In this document: positions 13,056-24,100 of the stretch, piece by piece
Numbering within the stretch: position 1 is the first letter of the stretch
Layout of the letters: the number at the start of each line of letters is the position of its first letter
NCBI RefSeq assembly: GCF_018139145.2
Contig: NC_059471.1
Coordinates: 79,506,520 to 79,570,519, forward strand
Direction: 5' to 3'
Length of the DNA: 64,000 bases
Source of the DNA: Gymnogyps californianus
Lineage: Eukaryota; Chordata; Aves; Accipitriformes; Cathartidae
Position numbers and translations under genes: made by a program
The notes under the pieces: model-generated
The model's database searches: none
The model's input: the letters and a program-made list of their open reading frames with translations, nothing else
What the model was told of the DNA's origin: nothing

Positions 13056-15994
13056 CATATTTCTATTCACAGAGTCTAAATGTATGAGTAGAAAATAAAA
13101 CATCTCAGTGCATTTGAGGACAAATCTAGGCTGTAGGATCTTCATTGTCTGCTGATTTTTAATGTAGTACTTACAGTCTGAAATCTTGAGATATCTTTCT
13201 GTTTAACTACACTCACTTCATTTTCTTTCATTTATCCACAAAATCTTTTCAAGATTACATGGTAGCCTCCAAAGATAAAAAGTCTGAAGGCTAAAGCTAT
13301 ACTAAATCCATGGAAGAAATAGAAAAAAAAGTGTTATTTTATATTTTAAGGGAAAAAGAATTCTGACAACAGGCTAAAGTTACAAATTCTCAGGCATGTT
13401 AATGCATTCAGGTGATGAAGACATAGTTGGCAGTGATGTCTCAGTACAAAAAATCATTTTAATGGTGGATATGATCGCGATGTTGGAGGTTTTCTACATT
13501 TGCATTGATCTTTAAAGAGTTCTTTAAAAGTCAGTACAGATAAATTTAACATCTACCTTATCTATTGATCTTTATGTATTAATTTCTTTCTGTCTAATAA
13601 AATGTTATAATCTGACCAGTGTTCCAGTGGTTGAAAGTTACTGATGTTAAAGTACTTTTTACTACAGTCTCTGAATTTAGTAGTTTATAACATGCTGTTC
13701 ATTATCACTTCACGACTGCTAAACTGCATGAGACAGACTTTTTATTGCTTGTTCTATTGACAAAAATGCACTACAGATGCCTTATATTTTAATGGTGTTT
13801 TAATGATGGTTATAATAGTTAGCATGCCATGAATTTATGTTCAACACAGATTGCCTCAGCAGTATAATTAATAAGCACACAAACACACTTGGTGAAGAGA
13901 CTTTCAGACTCCCATAGGAACGGTCACTTACAAATTGCAGCATGCTAAACCAGAACTTCCTTGTTTCTGCTTGTTATACATGGAACAGAGTTTTAATAAT
14001 AAACTCCAAGTGAGTTTCAATTCCAATTCAATTTCTCCCTATCTGACATTTATCAAGCTTCGTCAGCATGCTTTTCACCATAGAGTCAATTTTAAAAGTA
14101 CAAAAGCAGACCCCTGCCTTCTCCATGACACTTTTTACAAGACTGACATATAAGACTCCTACAAAGTCCGGTGTATCGCAGCCCAGTTTCCTCTGCAGGT
14201 TACACACAGAAAACACCTTTGGTCCCATGTTAACAGATTGGACCACCTGACCTCCGGAGGTCCTGCACCGTTTTCTGAGTCTGTGAAATACCAGAACACT
14301 AATGTGTAAGTGCTCTCATGAGTGTGAGAAAGAATTAAATTCAAATTCCGGCAGATTTTTTGTTTGGGTTGTGCACTTTGATTAAAGCTTTCCTATGGCT
14401 GGGGCATCTGTAAGATCTCTCCATGTGAGCTCACTGAGCTATTCAACAACATGAGAGTTTCCACTATAATGTCTCCCTCAGAGCAAGCAGAGGAGATGTG
14501 TTTCCTCAGCGTGGCTGCCTATTTCACTAGATATTTCTCAGTGTAATTCCCAATGTGAAGCTTCTGTTGAGTTTATTTTGGATACTATCAGGCTCAACAC
14601 TTGGCCTACCCAAAGATGCATCAATTTCCTCCCTCTTCCCCTGAAACGCCGACCTCTCCTGATCACATAAACCTCATTCTCCTGGGAAGCCTGGATAAAA
14701 ATGAAAGGGAAATAAGAGAACCTATTTGAAAGTATCTTTAATAAATTAGTCTTAAGAGAGATAATAGTGCTGTCTAAATTGCTTTTTATTGCCTACTGCA
14801 CCTCATGCCTAAGAATGGGAACTTGAAAACTTAAAATTACTCAGGATCGCCTTATTAACGGGCAAGCAGGTGGCAATGGAGTAGAATAGTTTATGTTTTG
14901 TTATACCTCTAATCAATGATTAATTTGAATGAATTCAGGGTGGGAGGCAAGACCCATTTATTTCGTTTAGCATTTGATTAACTGTTTTTGCTTGGTTCTC
15001 GTTTTGTGTTTTAATTTTCCATAATCAGAGCACTTAGCTGTCAGGATGACAGGTGGTTATAGAAACTAGAAAATTAAATAAATAAACCAGTCACTTTGGC
15101 TTATCTGTGCATTCCTGGGATATCTGGCCTCAGAAAGTACTACCTTCTCTAGCACAAAGAACCTGGAAAGATGAAGCAGTCCAGAACAGGCACAGAGTAC
15201 ATTGTTTCTGTGAGCTACAGTTTCACGCTACCTGCAAAATCTGCTTTATCCTTATCTAAAGTTTGAGACTTTTCTTTAAATTAACGAGTGGCCAAGTAAC
15301 TTAAGAATAAAATGAAAATGAAAGACAGCATTCTTACATAGTCTAGGCTTTTGACTGTAGTATTTCTTCATTTTCTTCAAAATAGGGTTTTCCAATCTCA
15401 TCAAGTCAGGGGCTTTTTATTATAAAGGAAAGGAGAGGAGTACTTTTGTTTCTCAAAGGCCTTCATTCTAGTGGAAGGGAAAGAATTACTCTCCTTTCAA
15501 TACAATTTCTGAACTGGAAATGTAAACATTGGCCAAGGACTTTGAAGACTGAAAAATCTGTCAACAACTCCTTAGAGTTTATTGAATTTGAATAGTCTCA
15601 GTGAAATGTTTTCAATTTGATGAATGATAAGGACACTTGCTTAGAATTGGGTTTGGTACATTCTGCTGGGACTGATGCTGTTCTTATCAGCTGGATGTTC
15701 TCTTTATTCCAGGTTTTTGAAGGACAGGAAAAATTTTAGTACTAGGTACACTAAGTATAAGTTAGTATAATTGTTGACTAAGTAGACTATATTGAAGAAA
15801 AATGTATTTTCTCCATCCATATGCTCCTACAGGTATTTGCATTCATGTTGCAGTAATATTTATGGAGGTTGAGACTCCATTGTGTTACATAGCACAGGTG
15901 TACATATTTAGAAACATTGTTTTATAAAACAAGAAAAAAACATTTATAGTAGTATTAATAGAGTATTACAGGAAATTGCTTTTTTTGCTTCTGA
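13056..15994. other. AT-rich non-coding DNA, nothing recognised
   Basis: No gene or transposon recognised. The overlapping 60-72 codon frames on both strands at 14.0-14.3 kb have no family resemblance. Confidence 0.6.
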
Positions 15995-16399
15995 GATGCT
16001 GCGGAGTGTTGACCCTGGCTGGATGCCAGGTGCCCACCAAAGCCGCTCTATCACTCCCCTCCTCAGCTGGACAGGGGAGAGAAAATATAACGAAAGGCTC
16101 ATGGGTCGAGATAAGGACAGGGAGATCACTCACCAATTACTGTCACAGGCAAAACACATTCGACTTGGGGGGGGGGGGAATTATTACCAGTCAAATCAGA
16201 GTATGATAATGAGAAGCAAAGCCAAATCTTAAAAACACCTTCCCCTCACCCCTCCCTTCTTCCCAGGCTTAACTTTACTGCCAATTTTCTCTACCTTCTC
16301 CCCCCGAGCAGTGCAGGGGGACGGAGAATGGAGGTTGCGGTCACTTCATCACACGTTGTTTCTGCCGCTCTTTCCTCCTCAGGGGGAGGAGGACTCACA

Positions 16400-16770
16400 C
16401 TTTTCCCCTGCCCCAGCGTGGGGTCTCTCCCACAGGAGACAGTCCTCCACGAACTTCTCCAACATGAGTCCTTCCCACGGGCTGCAGTTCTTCATGAACT
16501 GCTCCAGCGTGGGTCCCTTCCATGGAGTGCAGTCCTTCAGGAACAGACTGCTCCAGTGTGGGTCCCCCATGGGGTCACAAGTCCTGCCAGCAAACCTGCT
16601 TCAGTGTGGGCTCCTCTCTTTCCATGGGTCCACAGGTCCTGCCAGGACCCTGCTCCAGCGTGGGCTTCCCACAGGGTCACAGCCTCCTTCAGGTGCATCC
16701 ACCTGCTCCAGCGTGGGGTCCTCCACAGGCTGCAGGTAGATATCTGCTCCACCATGGAGCTCCAGGGGGA
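16400..16770 (-). repeat. Degenerate minisatellite inside long LTR, about 7-8 units of 40-55 bp
   Basis: On the plus strand the phrase CTCCAGCGTGGG(G)TC recurs roughly every 40-55 bp, each time followed by a CCCATGGG- or CCACAGG-like segment and a CTGCAG- or CCTGCCAG-like segment. I count about seven to eight imperfect units. The long plus-strand open frames across this stretch (up to 189 codons) result from its GC-rich, stop-poor repeat and are not genes. Confidence 0.8.
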
Positions 16771-16946
16771 CAGCCTGCCTCACCATGGTCTTCACCATGG
16801 GCTGCAGAGGAATCTCTGCTCTGGTGCCTGGAGCACCTCCTCCCCCTCCTTCTTCACTGACCTTGGTGTCTGCAGAGCTGTTCCTCTCATATTCTGACTC
16901 CTCTCTCTGGCTGCAGTTGCCCTTGCGCAGTAACTTTTTCCCCTTG

Positions 16947-16953
16947 TTATATA
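16947..16953 (-). promoter_or_regulatory. TATA box of long LTR
   Basis: TTATATA on the plus strand reads TATATAA in the LTR direction. It sits about 180 bp from the 5' edge of the LTR. Whether the promoter is active is unknown. Confidence 0.5.
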
Positions 16954-17138
16954 TGCTGTCCCAGAGGCGCTACCACTGTTGCTGATGGGCTCGGCCTTGG
17001 CCAGCGGCAGGTCCGCCTTGGACCTGGCTGGCATTGGCTCTATTGGACATAGGGGAAGCTTCTAGCAGCTTCTCACAGAAGCCACCCCTGTAGACCCCTC
17101 GCTACCAAAACCTTGCCACGCAAACTCAATACAGATGG

Positions 17139-19384
17139 CCACTTCAGCAGAGGTGTATCAGAAAGAACAGATATAAACATGTATACAGCCTTTCTGGAGT
17201 CTGACCAAGCCAAAGTATAAATCACCCTCTCCCTGCAGACTAAATTCATCTGTTACCCTTCTGCTTCCGTAGCATGGTATCTGCTGTTGGAATGCTCTTC
17301 ATCCTGATTCAGTTCCTTTCCGTCTATCATCTTTGCTCAGCTTTCCCTGCAAGGATGCTCACTGCATTTTAGTAATGCCATCTATGGCAAAGCTGCTATC
17401 TGCAAAATGGTCAGGTATACTGTTGTGAATCACTCAGCAAAGTCATCCTAGGCTACCTTTTAGTTTGTTAAGCTTTTATAAGAAATCTTGTAAACTGTTT
17501 CCAAGGTGTTTTTTTTTTCCTGGATGCCATCTAAGCTCTGTAGTCCCTCTAGAAAGAGAACCTTGAGCGTCTTGAATGTCTACGTTGCTAAAAGAATACA
17601 TTTGTTCTGATACAATTTCATGGAAATAATCTCAGAGGAAATTTAACATTCAGTAGAAACCAACTGCCTGTGTCCATGGCTTTTGTTAAGGGTGACTTTG
17701 AACATTTTGGTTTCCTAAAGAGTATGGCTAGCATCACAAGGCACCTGTGCTAGAGGGTGTGCTTGTGATAGTACCACAGAATGAAGTGCTAACACAAATT
17801 CCGGTTCAACGTTGTTCATGTTACTGCCAGTAGCTGTTTGTGACAGATGGCTGTTTCTGGATATCTGTGTTATGATTCTGAGGGGGTTTGGGTTTGGTTT
17901 TTTTTTTTCTGAACTTTTTTGCACTAGCTGTATGAATAAATTTTATCTGTGTTTTTAGTCAAACAGCTTGCTAGGGGAACATGGAGAATCTGCTCAGACA
18001 ACCTCATCTACAGATTGACTGGGCAGAATTAGAGCCCTTTAAAGCTGATCTGAAACCGCTGCTGGAACATCTGAAACTGAAGACACCACTTTCAATATGG
18101 TGAAAAAGGGCTGACTGAGGCTTTGTCTGCACTGCCTTTGGTACACAGGCTCAAACTCAGTCCCCTCCTGGGCAACTTGTTCCTTTACTTCACACTTGGT
18201 CCAGGTTTGGAGGTAGATGTGCAGTGCAGGTGATCAGTGGATTGGGCTTTGGCAGTCAGCTCCAAGCTAGTGTCATAGAATAGACGTAGCCTTGCAGCCT
18301 GTGCAGGACATATGAAGGAAATATTAATTGTTTAATGAACTGCTTTGGTCAAATATTGTATTAATAATGGATTTTAAAACTAGCCAATGAGGCAGAGGGA
18401 CGAGTTAATAAAAATTATTGAATGCCTCTGACTAAGGAATCTGGAGGCTGTATGATAAAGCAAGCAAGAGGTGGACAGAACTTTACAGCCATGCTGGAAG
18501 GATAATTCTTCATTTTGTCTTCAGGTTTCCAGGTCATCTTTATTTGTACCAGTGTTAGATGGCAGGATGTTTATGTTTATCCTGTTTAAATTCTTATTTT
18601 TCCTCTTTGAATCAAGTTGAATTGAATCTTACTTTAGAGTTAATTTCAGGTGGAATGTAATTAATAAGAAAAATTCATCAGGTGCTGAGGGAAGATAAAG
18701 ACAGTAGGTCAAAGACAAATGCAACAGTAAATTCACACATAAAGTGTTGCTACCGTAGTTTTCAGGTAAAGGTGAAGCCTACAGAATACAAAATTGATTT
18801 ATATAGTAGCATGTCAAGCTGCAGGTGAACCACAGATAAAATCCCATTACTATAAACATATGACAGAGAGGATACATTAACTCCTAGGTTTTTAATGATA
18901 GGGTTTCTGCACTTGGACAATGAGCAAATGACAGTCAAAAGCAAATTTAGTGAACAGATTTATATGAAATAGATTTAGTCAGAAACATTCTTTCACCAGT
19001 AGAATAAATTATTCCATTAGCAAGTGCTCACTCACGTTTATTATGTACAAATTGTTATATCATCAATACACTCTGCACCAAGCATTAATCTACATCATCT
19101 TATTAATAAAAATTCTTCTCCATGGGTATAGTACTACATATTGCAAGGAACATCAGTCAGTAGTGATGATTTACAAATCAAACCTAGTGGGGCAAAGCAG
19201 TTTAGCAGTGTGGATCTCATTCCATGGCATGTAAAATCACCCGCATGCAACACTTGAGCTGCAAACATTTCAGTTTGCCAAGGGTGATGAAAAAACTTCA
19301 GTAATGTATGCAATGCATGCTTACTGCATTACAGTAATACTCAGCACCCTCATGTTTAACTTCACGGCAGTTGATAGGGCATAA
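17139..19384. other. Non-coding DNA with one notable micro-ORF
   Basis: No transposon recognised. The only item of note is a 40-codon frame at 17981-18103 with a good Kozak context, listed separately. Confidence 0.55.
17981..18103 (+). other. 40-codon micro-ORF, unsupported
   Basis: The ATG at 17981 has A at -3 and G at +4. The frame encodes 40 residues beginning MENLLRQPHL and ending LKTPLSIW, rich in Leu, Glu and Lys and amphipathic in its middle (ELEPFKADLKPLLEHLKL). A polypyrimidine-rich TTTTTAG splice-acceptor-like sequence lies just upstream (17951-17957). The frame is closed upstream by TAG at 17972-17974, so it is not an obvious internal exon in this frame. I recognise no family. Chance is the default explanation. 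Confidence 0.1.
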
Positions 19385-19388
19385 CAGT

Positions 19389-19990
19389 TGTCCTGGTTTC
19401 AGCTTGGATAGAGTTACTTTTCTTCTTAGTAGCTGGTACAGTGCTGGGTTTTGGATTTAGCATGAGAATAATGTTGATAACACACTGATGTTTTAGTTGT
19501 TGCTAAGTAGCGCTTATCCTAAGTTAAGGATTTTTTCAGTTTCCCATGCTCTGCCAGCAAGCAGGTGTGCAAGAAGCTGGGAGGGAGCAGAGCCGGGGCA
19601 GCTGACCTGAACTAGCCAAAGGGGTATTCCATACCATGGAACGTCATGCGCAGTATATAAACAGGGGGAAGTTGGCTGGGACGCACAGATTGCTGCTTGG
19701 GCATCGGTCAGCGGGTGGTGAGCAATTGCATTGTGGTTTTTTTCTTTTTTTTTCCCTCTTCTTTTTTTTGTTATATTCCTTTTCATTACTATTATTATTA
19801 GTAGTAGTAGTATATTTCATTAATATTATTGTTAGTATTGTATTTTACTTTAGTTATTAAACCGTTCTTATCTCAACCCCCAAGTTTTACCTTCTTTCCC
19901 GATTCTCCTCCCCATCCCACTGGGAGCTGGCGGGGAGTGAGGGAGCAGCTGCATGGTGCTTAGCTGCCTGGCTGGGGTTAAACCACAACA
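19389..19990 (+). mobile_element. Solo LTR, short class (602 bp), U5 type 1
   Basis: Begins TGTCCTGGTTTCAGC and ends GGGGTTAAACCACAACA. CAGT precedes it (19385-19388) and follows it (19991-19994). If the last A is shared, the duplication is 5 bp, ACAGT. Internal landmarks in order are GTATTCCATACCATGG, ACGTCATGC, a TATATAAA box (19654-19661), a T/C-rich then ATT-rich stretch, and an ATTAAA polyadenylation signal (19856-19861). This is a complete U3-R-U5 arrangement. No primer-binding site, gag, pol or env follows, so it is a solo LTR left by homologous recombination. Clearly homologous to 31308-31910 and 59712-60311, and in reverse to 36632-37214. Confidence 0.93.
19612..19661 (+). promoter_or_regulatory. 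LTR core promoter module with TATA box
   Basis: Contains GGTATTCCATACC (19623-19635), a short inverted repeat with a 3-bp centre, then ACGTCA (a CRE-like half site), then TATATAAA (19654-19661). The same order and spacing occur in the other short LTRs here, which argues it is the ancestral promoter. Confidence 0.6.
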
Positions 19991-20505
19991 CAGTGAAGAA
20001 GTGAGATGACATAATCAAAGTGCAAATAGCTGGAACAACTTCCTGCCTGTGTTCTGGCAGGTTGTGGAATATTTTCCAACCCAGCAAATAACCTCATTAG
20101 TGCTTTTAAAGGTAGGCTGACCAAAGCCCTGGTTAACGTACAATTGAGAAAACTGCAGAATTAGCTTAATTAGATTATAGAGTTCTTTTCTATTTCAAAC
20201 TTCTACAGTTTTAGGATATGAAGTAAAATTACTGATCTTTTAGTAAAGCATTTCAAACATGCACAGCTGCATTTTCCACTACGCAAAACAAATCTTAAGT
20301 ACTCGTGCATTCTAGTTCAGCTCACTAATTCAGGAACACTTTAATATTAGGAAGGATTCCACTGCCCATCAGTGAAAGGGAAATCCTGTCAACTTTTCCC
20401 AGTGGTAGGAAAAGAAATGGATTGCCAGTTCGTTTATTTTTTCTTCTGCAATTCCATAAATACCCATAAATACTTTCTGGCTTGAATCCAGGGAGTTTCC
20501 AACAC
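19991..20505. other. Unique DNA between two oppositely oriented LTRs
   Basis: About 515 bp of AT-rich sequence with no gene or transposon recognised. It separates the plus-strand LTR at 19389 from the minus-strand LTR at 20511. Confidence 0.6.
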
Positions 20506-20510
20506 GTAGG

Positions 20511-21096
20511 TGTAGTGGGTTGACCCTGGCCAGATGCCAGGTGCCCACCAAAGCCGCTCTATCACTCCCCCTCCTCAACTGGACAGGGGGAGAAAATAAA
20601 ACGAAAGGCTCGTAGGTCGAGATAAGGGCAGTTTAATAAAGCAGAAGCAAAGGTCGCGCACGAAAGCAAAGGAAAACAAAAGATTTTATTCTCTACTTCC
20701 CATCAGCAGGCGATGTTTGGCCACTTCCTGGGAAGCAGGGCTTCAGTACGCGTAGTGGTTGCTCCGGAAGACAAACGTAAACGAACGAATGCCCACCACT
20801 TCCTCCTCCTCCCCCTAGCTTTTATACTGAGCAGACGTCATATGGTATGGAATATCCCTTTGGTCAGTTTGGGTCAGCTGTCCTGGCTATGTCCCCTCCC
20901 AAGATCTTGCCCACCCCCAGCCTACTGGTGGGGGGGGGCAATGTTGGAGAGACAGCCTTGATGCTGTGGGAGCACTGCTCAGCAGTAGCCAAAACACTGG
21001 TGTGTTATCAACACTGTTCTAGCTACCGATACAGAGCACAGCACTATGAGGGCTGCTGTGGGGAAAATTAACTCCATCTCAGCTAGACCCAATACA
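20511..21096 (-). mobile_element. Solo LTR, short class (586 bp), U5 type 2
   Basis: Minus-strand element. Its plus-strand left edge is TGTAGTGGGTTGACCCTGG and its right edge is GCTAGACCCAATACA. A perfect 5-bp target duplication GTAGG flanks it (20506-20510 and 21097-21101). In its own direction it carries the ATATTCCATACCATATGACG module, TATAAAA (plus-strand 20820-20826) and ATTAAA (plus-strand 20632-20637). The promoter half is homologous to the other short LTRs. The 3' end differs from them and instead matches the left edge of the long LTR at 16000. No internal viral sequence. Confidence 0.93.
20820..20864 (-). promoter_or_regulatory. LTR core promoter module with TATA box
   Basis: Reading on the minus strand: a conserved ATTCCATACCATATGACGTC segment, then TATAAAA. 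The TGACGTC here is the closest match to a full CRE among the LTRs of this window. Confidence 0.6.
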
Positions 21097-21101
21097 GTAG
21101 G

Positions 21102-24100
21102 AGAAAGCCCTTCAAATAATAATTGGACATGGCTTCACAATGATGAGGCAATAAAACATATTTGGGACGGTAGTCTTTACTTATTACTGTTTTCAATTCA
21201 TAATGTGGCAGCAGTTTGGTACATAACACAATGTTCGTTTTGCTACCATTCACTTTTGTTGTAGGTGTGGGTGTGTAATTGTTGGTGGCCTCCTACAAGC
21301 CGATCATTTGAAAGAATATCACTCTGCTACACACAAGGATTTTTAGATATTGGAGTATCATGATTCCTTTCATTCCAGTCTCTTCCGGGCTTTCCTAGTT
21401 ACTCAATCACTACTTATGGAGGACTGTATAAGTGGGATTTTGTGTCTTCCTATTTCTGCTGATAATTTAGGTTAATATTTGAGACTCTTTCTCTGCTTTG
21501 AACCTTTCACCAAATTTGACTGTGGGAGCAGCAAATACATATATCCACCCATTAGCATTTGGTTCACTACAGGTTTTGACTTAATCCAATAGACTTTTGG
21601 GAAGGGACTCAACATGCCGTTTAGGACGTTGATATTTAAGTATTTACAACACAGGGTGTGAGTCAGTTACTTAAGCCTAGATACCAGGTGTTTTTTTAAG
21701 ACCATGTGGGGTATCCCACCTGGCCTATAGATACCAAATCGGAAACCATAAGTCTCCTATAGGTCCTGCGCTGTGTCTGCCAGACTGTGCAGACTTCTTG
21801 GTCGGCACTGGACCCTTATGTTCCAGTCTAGATGCCCATATGTGAGCTAGAAGCTCCCATCATGCCCAGTAGAGATCCAGTAAATACAATCATTGGATTA
21901 TAGAAAGTTATTTACCTCATCCTTTGGTAGATGCTTATATTTCAACTACGTAGCTCTCTTGAGTCCATTGGATTCAGTTGAGTACAGATTAGCACTATTT
22001 TACTTTACATTATACTAGGGCAGCTGATTTGCAACCCCTGTTTTACTTCATATTTTCAAATGGGAAATTTTCATCAGACGTACCTGACCTCTTGACTTGA
22101 CATTGCTTTTAATGTCTGTTTGTTGCAAATTATTAAGCAGAATTCTGAATCTTCAACAGACTTGTTTTTCCAGCTCCGATTTGAATCCAGTCAGGACACT
22201 GTTTTCTTTTATATGTCTCTTGGAAATACCCTATCCCTACTTTATTAGCCCAAACAGCTGGATTTGCGTGTTTTTACCAGCTTTGTGTTCTTTGCAGATT
22301 TTCTAGATTAAATTAATGCTGGCTCTTCTATCCTGTGATCTGAGTTTGTTATACTGGGACATTGATTTGTAGTTTCAAAATGTGTAGTGGTAAGCAATGT
22401 GTTTTAATACCTTGCAGATGTTTCTGGTTTAAGTTGGAATATTTCCCCTTTAATTTATGACAGGTTTAATTAAAGTTCTTTCCTTTGGTCTAATCATTAT
22501 AAAGTTAGTAATTCTAGGGTATTGCTTGAGCTCCTGTGTCATGTTTCAGGGACTACTTAAAAATGTATCTTTCCATTTATGGAATGTTGGGTTTAAGTTT
22601 TACAGCTAGTTGCCATTTACGATTTTAGAGCTGATGGCTGCTATTAACTCCAGTTTCTCTATATCATCCTCAGCTTCCTTTTCTTAGAACAGGTTTGTGC
22701 AGCTGAAGAATTTATTTAAGTTTCAGGTGTTTTTCTTCTGACCTTGAAGAGTCAATAAACACTGTTTTCTAGTTCAAGTATGGAAACATCGCTTCAGGCT
22801 TCTCTTCCAATATTTTTTTGTTTTTATTCCTGCTTTAAGAGATTACATATTTGACCATATGTTGCTACTTAATTGCTTTTTTTACTTTTATGTTTGCTTT
22901 CTTTTTGCTTGTTAGCCATAGCGAGTGATTTAAGATGATATATAAGCATTCATAAAGAAAACCAGCCAGCCATTCACTTCCCCACATTCTTCATGCCCTT
23001 CTCAATACATGCAAGCATATCCAGTGTAATGACAAATAAACTGTTTGTTTGAAATGGGGGCAGGGCTCAGTTATGTCAGTTTTTCTGCTCCATTACTCAA
23101 CTGGGAAAAGGAACAAGCAGGTACTTATTTACTTCCTGAGTTGTTCTTTGCTTGCACCTGGTATTGAGGTTTACTCAAAGCCTCCGACACGATGGAACCA
23201 AATCAATTTCCATGCTATAGAGCCCACTTTACAATGATAACCTTGGGCTGCCTGGAAGCAATTTGTTAACCTCTAAAGTTCATATTTCAGTTGTCAACAG
23301 TAGCGGCATTTGATTTGCGGAAGTAAAGTACTCTCTGAGCAAAAAAAGAGGAGGGGAGAAGCGACAGGGTTTTTTGAAGAAAAAGTGGGGATGATGCAAA
23401 ATGATCATGGAGAAAACAGCCCTTTCTTGCCCTTGCACTTTTCCAGGCTATATTTAACAATTTTATGTAGTAATCCTACTTGTAGAAGTTTAGAGAGAAC
23501 CTGCCTTATGGGATCATAAAGTTCAGGAGTTTATGGTGATTGATTGAATAAAATAGGGATGCTAATTCATGATGTGCAGTGTGGCATAACTCCAGAAGAC
23601 CAGGCCGAGGGGCGGGATGCAATACAGTGGCTAGGCAATAAGCCAATGCTCAGCATCATTGTAATTGCAGATGAAATAATAATTATTTGTGATAGCTTGC
23701 TAATCAGTGAAAGCATGGAAAAGGCTGCTGACAAGCGCCATCAAGGTAATTAAGGTGAAGCATTGAATTTGCATAAATTTACACTTTGATCATTGTTCAC
23801 AAGATACCATCTCTTGAAATAGACTTGGCTGGTTTCAAGATGAGCACTAAATCAAAGTGAAGGAGTGCAATAACTGCACAGCATCAATAATGCTTACAAA
23901 ACACAGATGCACCTTACACAGGCAATTATCTAAAGAATCTATTGTCCTTAATCAAAGGATGATACTCAAGTTACTTTTTCAAATTACCAAATAGTCCTAG
24001 TTAGCATATGCCTTTCTAGTTGTAGCTCTTTAATGAACACAGAAAAATCTTTAAGATGAGATCTTTGGAAAATACAACATTTGATTATGCACCTTGCTTA

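Larger units (their letters stand above)
16000..17133 (-). mobile_element. Solo LTR, long class (about 1.13 kb), U5 type 2
   Basis: The element lies on the minus strand. Its plus-strand left edge starts TGCGGAGTGTTGACCCTGG and its right edge ends AACTCAATACA. GATGC (15995-15999) and GATGG (17134-17138) flank it, a 5-bp target duplication with one mismatch. Reading in its own direction, a TATATAA box is at 16947-16953, and a degenerate tandem repeat lies downstream of it (16400-16770). The body matches the 33393-34475 LTR, for example CTTCTAGCAGCTTCTCACAG near the right edge and the tandem repeat. The left 120 bp instead match the short LTR at 20511. No internal retroviral region is attached. 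Five-bp duplications suit ERVL-type elements. Confidence 0.85.

Noticed and set aside
16328..16897. 189-codon plus-strand frame (and overlapping frames of 112-142 codons) in the long LTR
   Set aside because: The frames run through a GC-rich, stop-poor minisatellite inside an LTR that is itself on the minus strand. Several frames are open at once, which is a repeat property and not coding.
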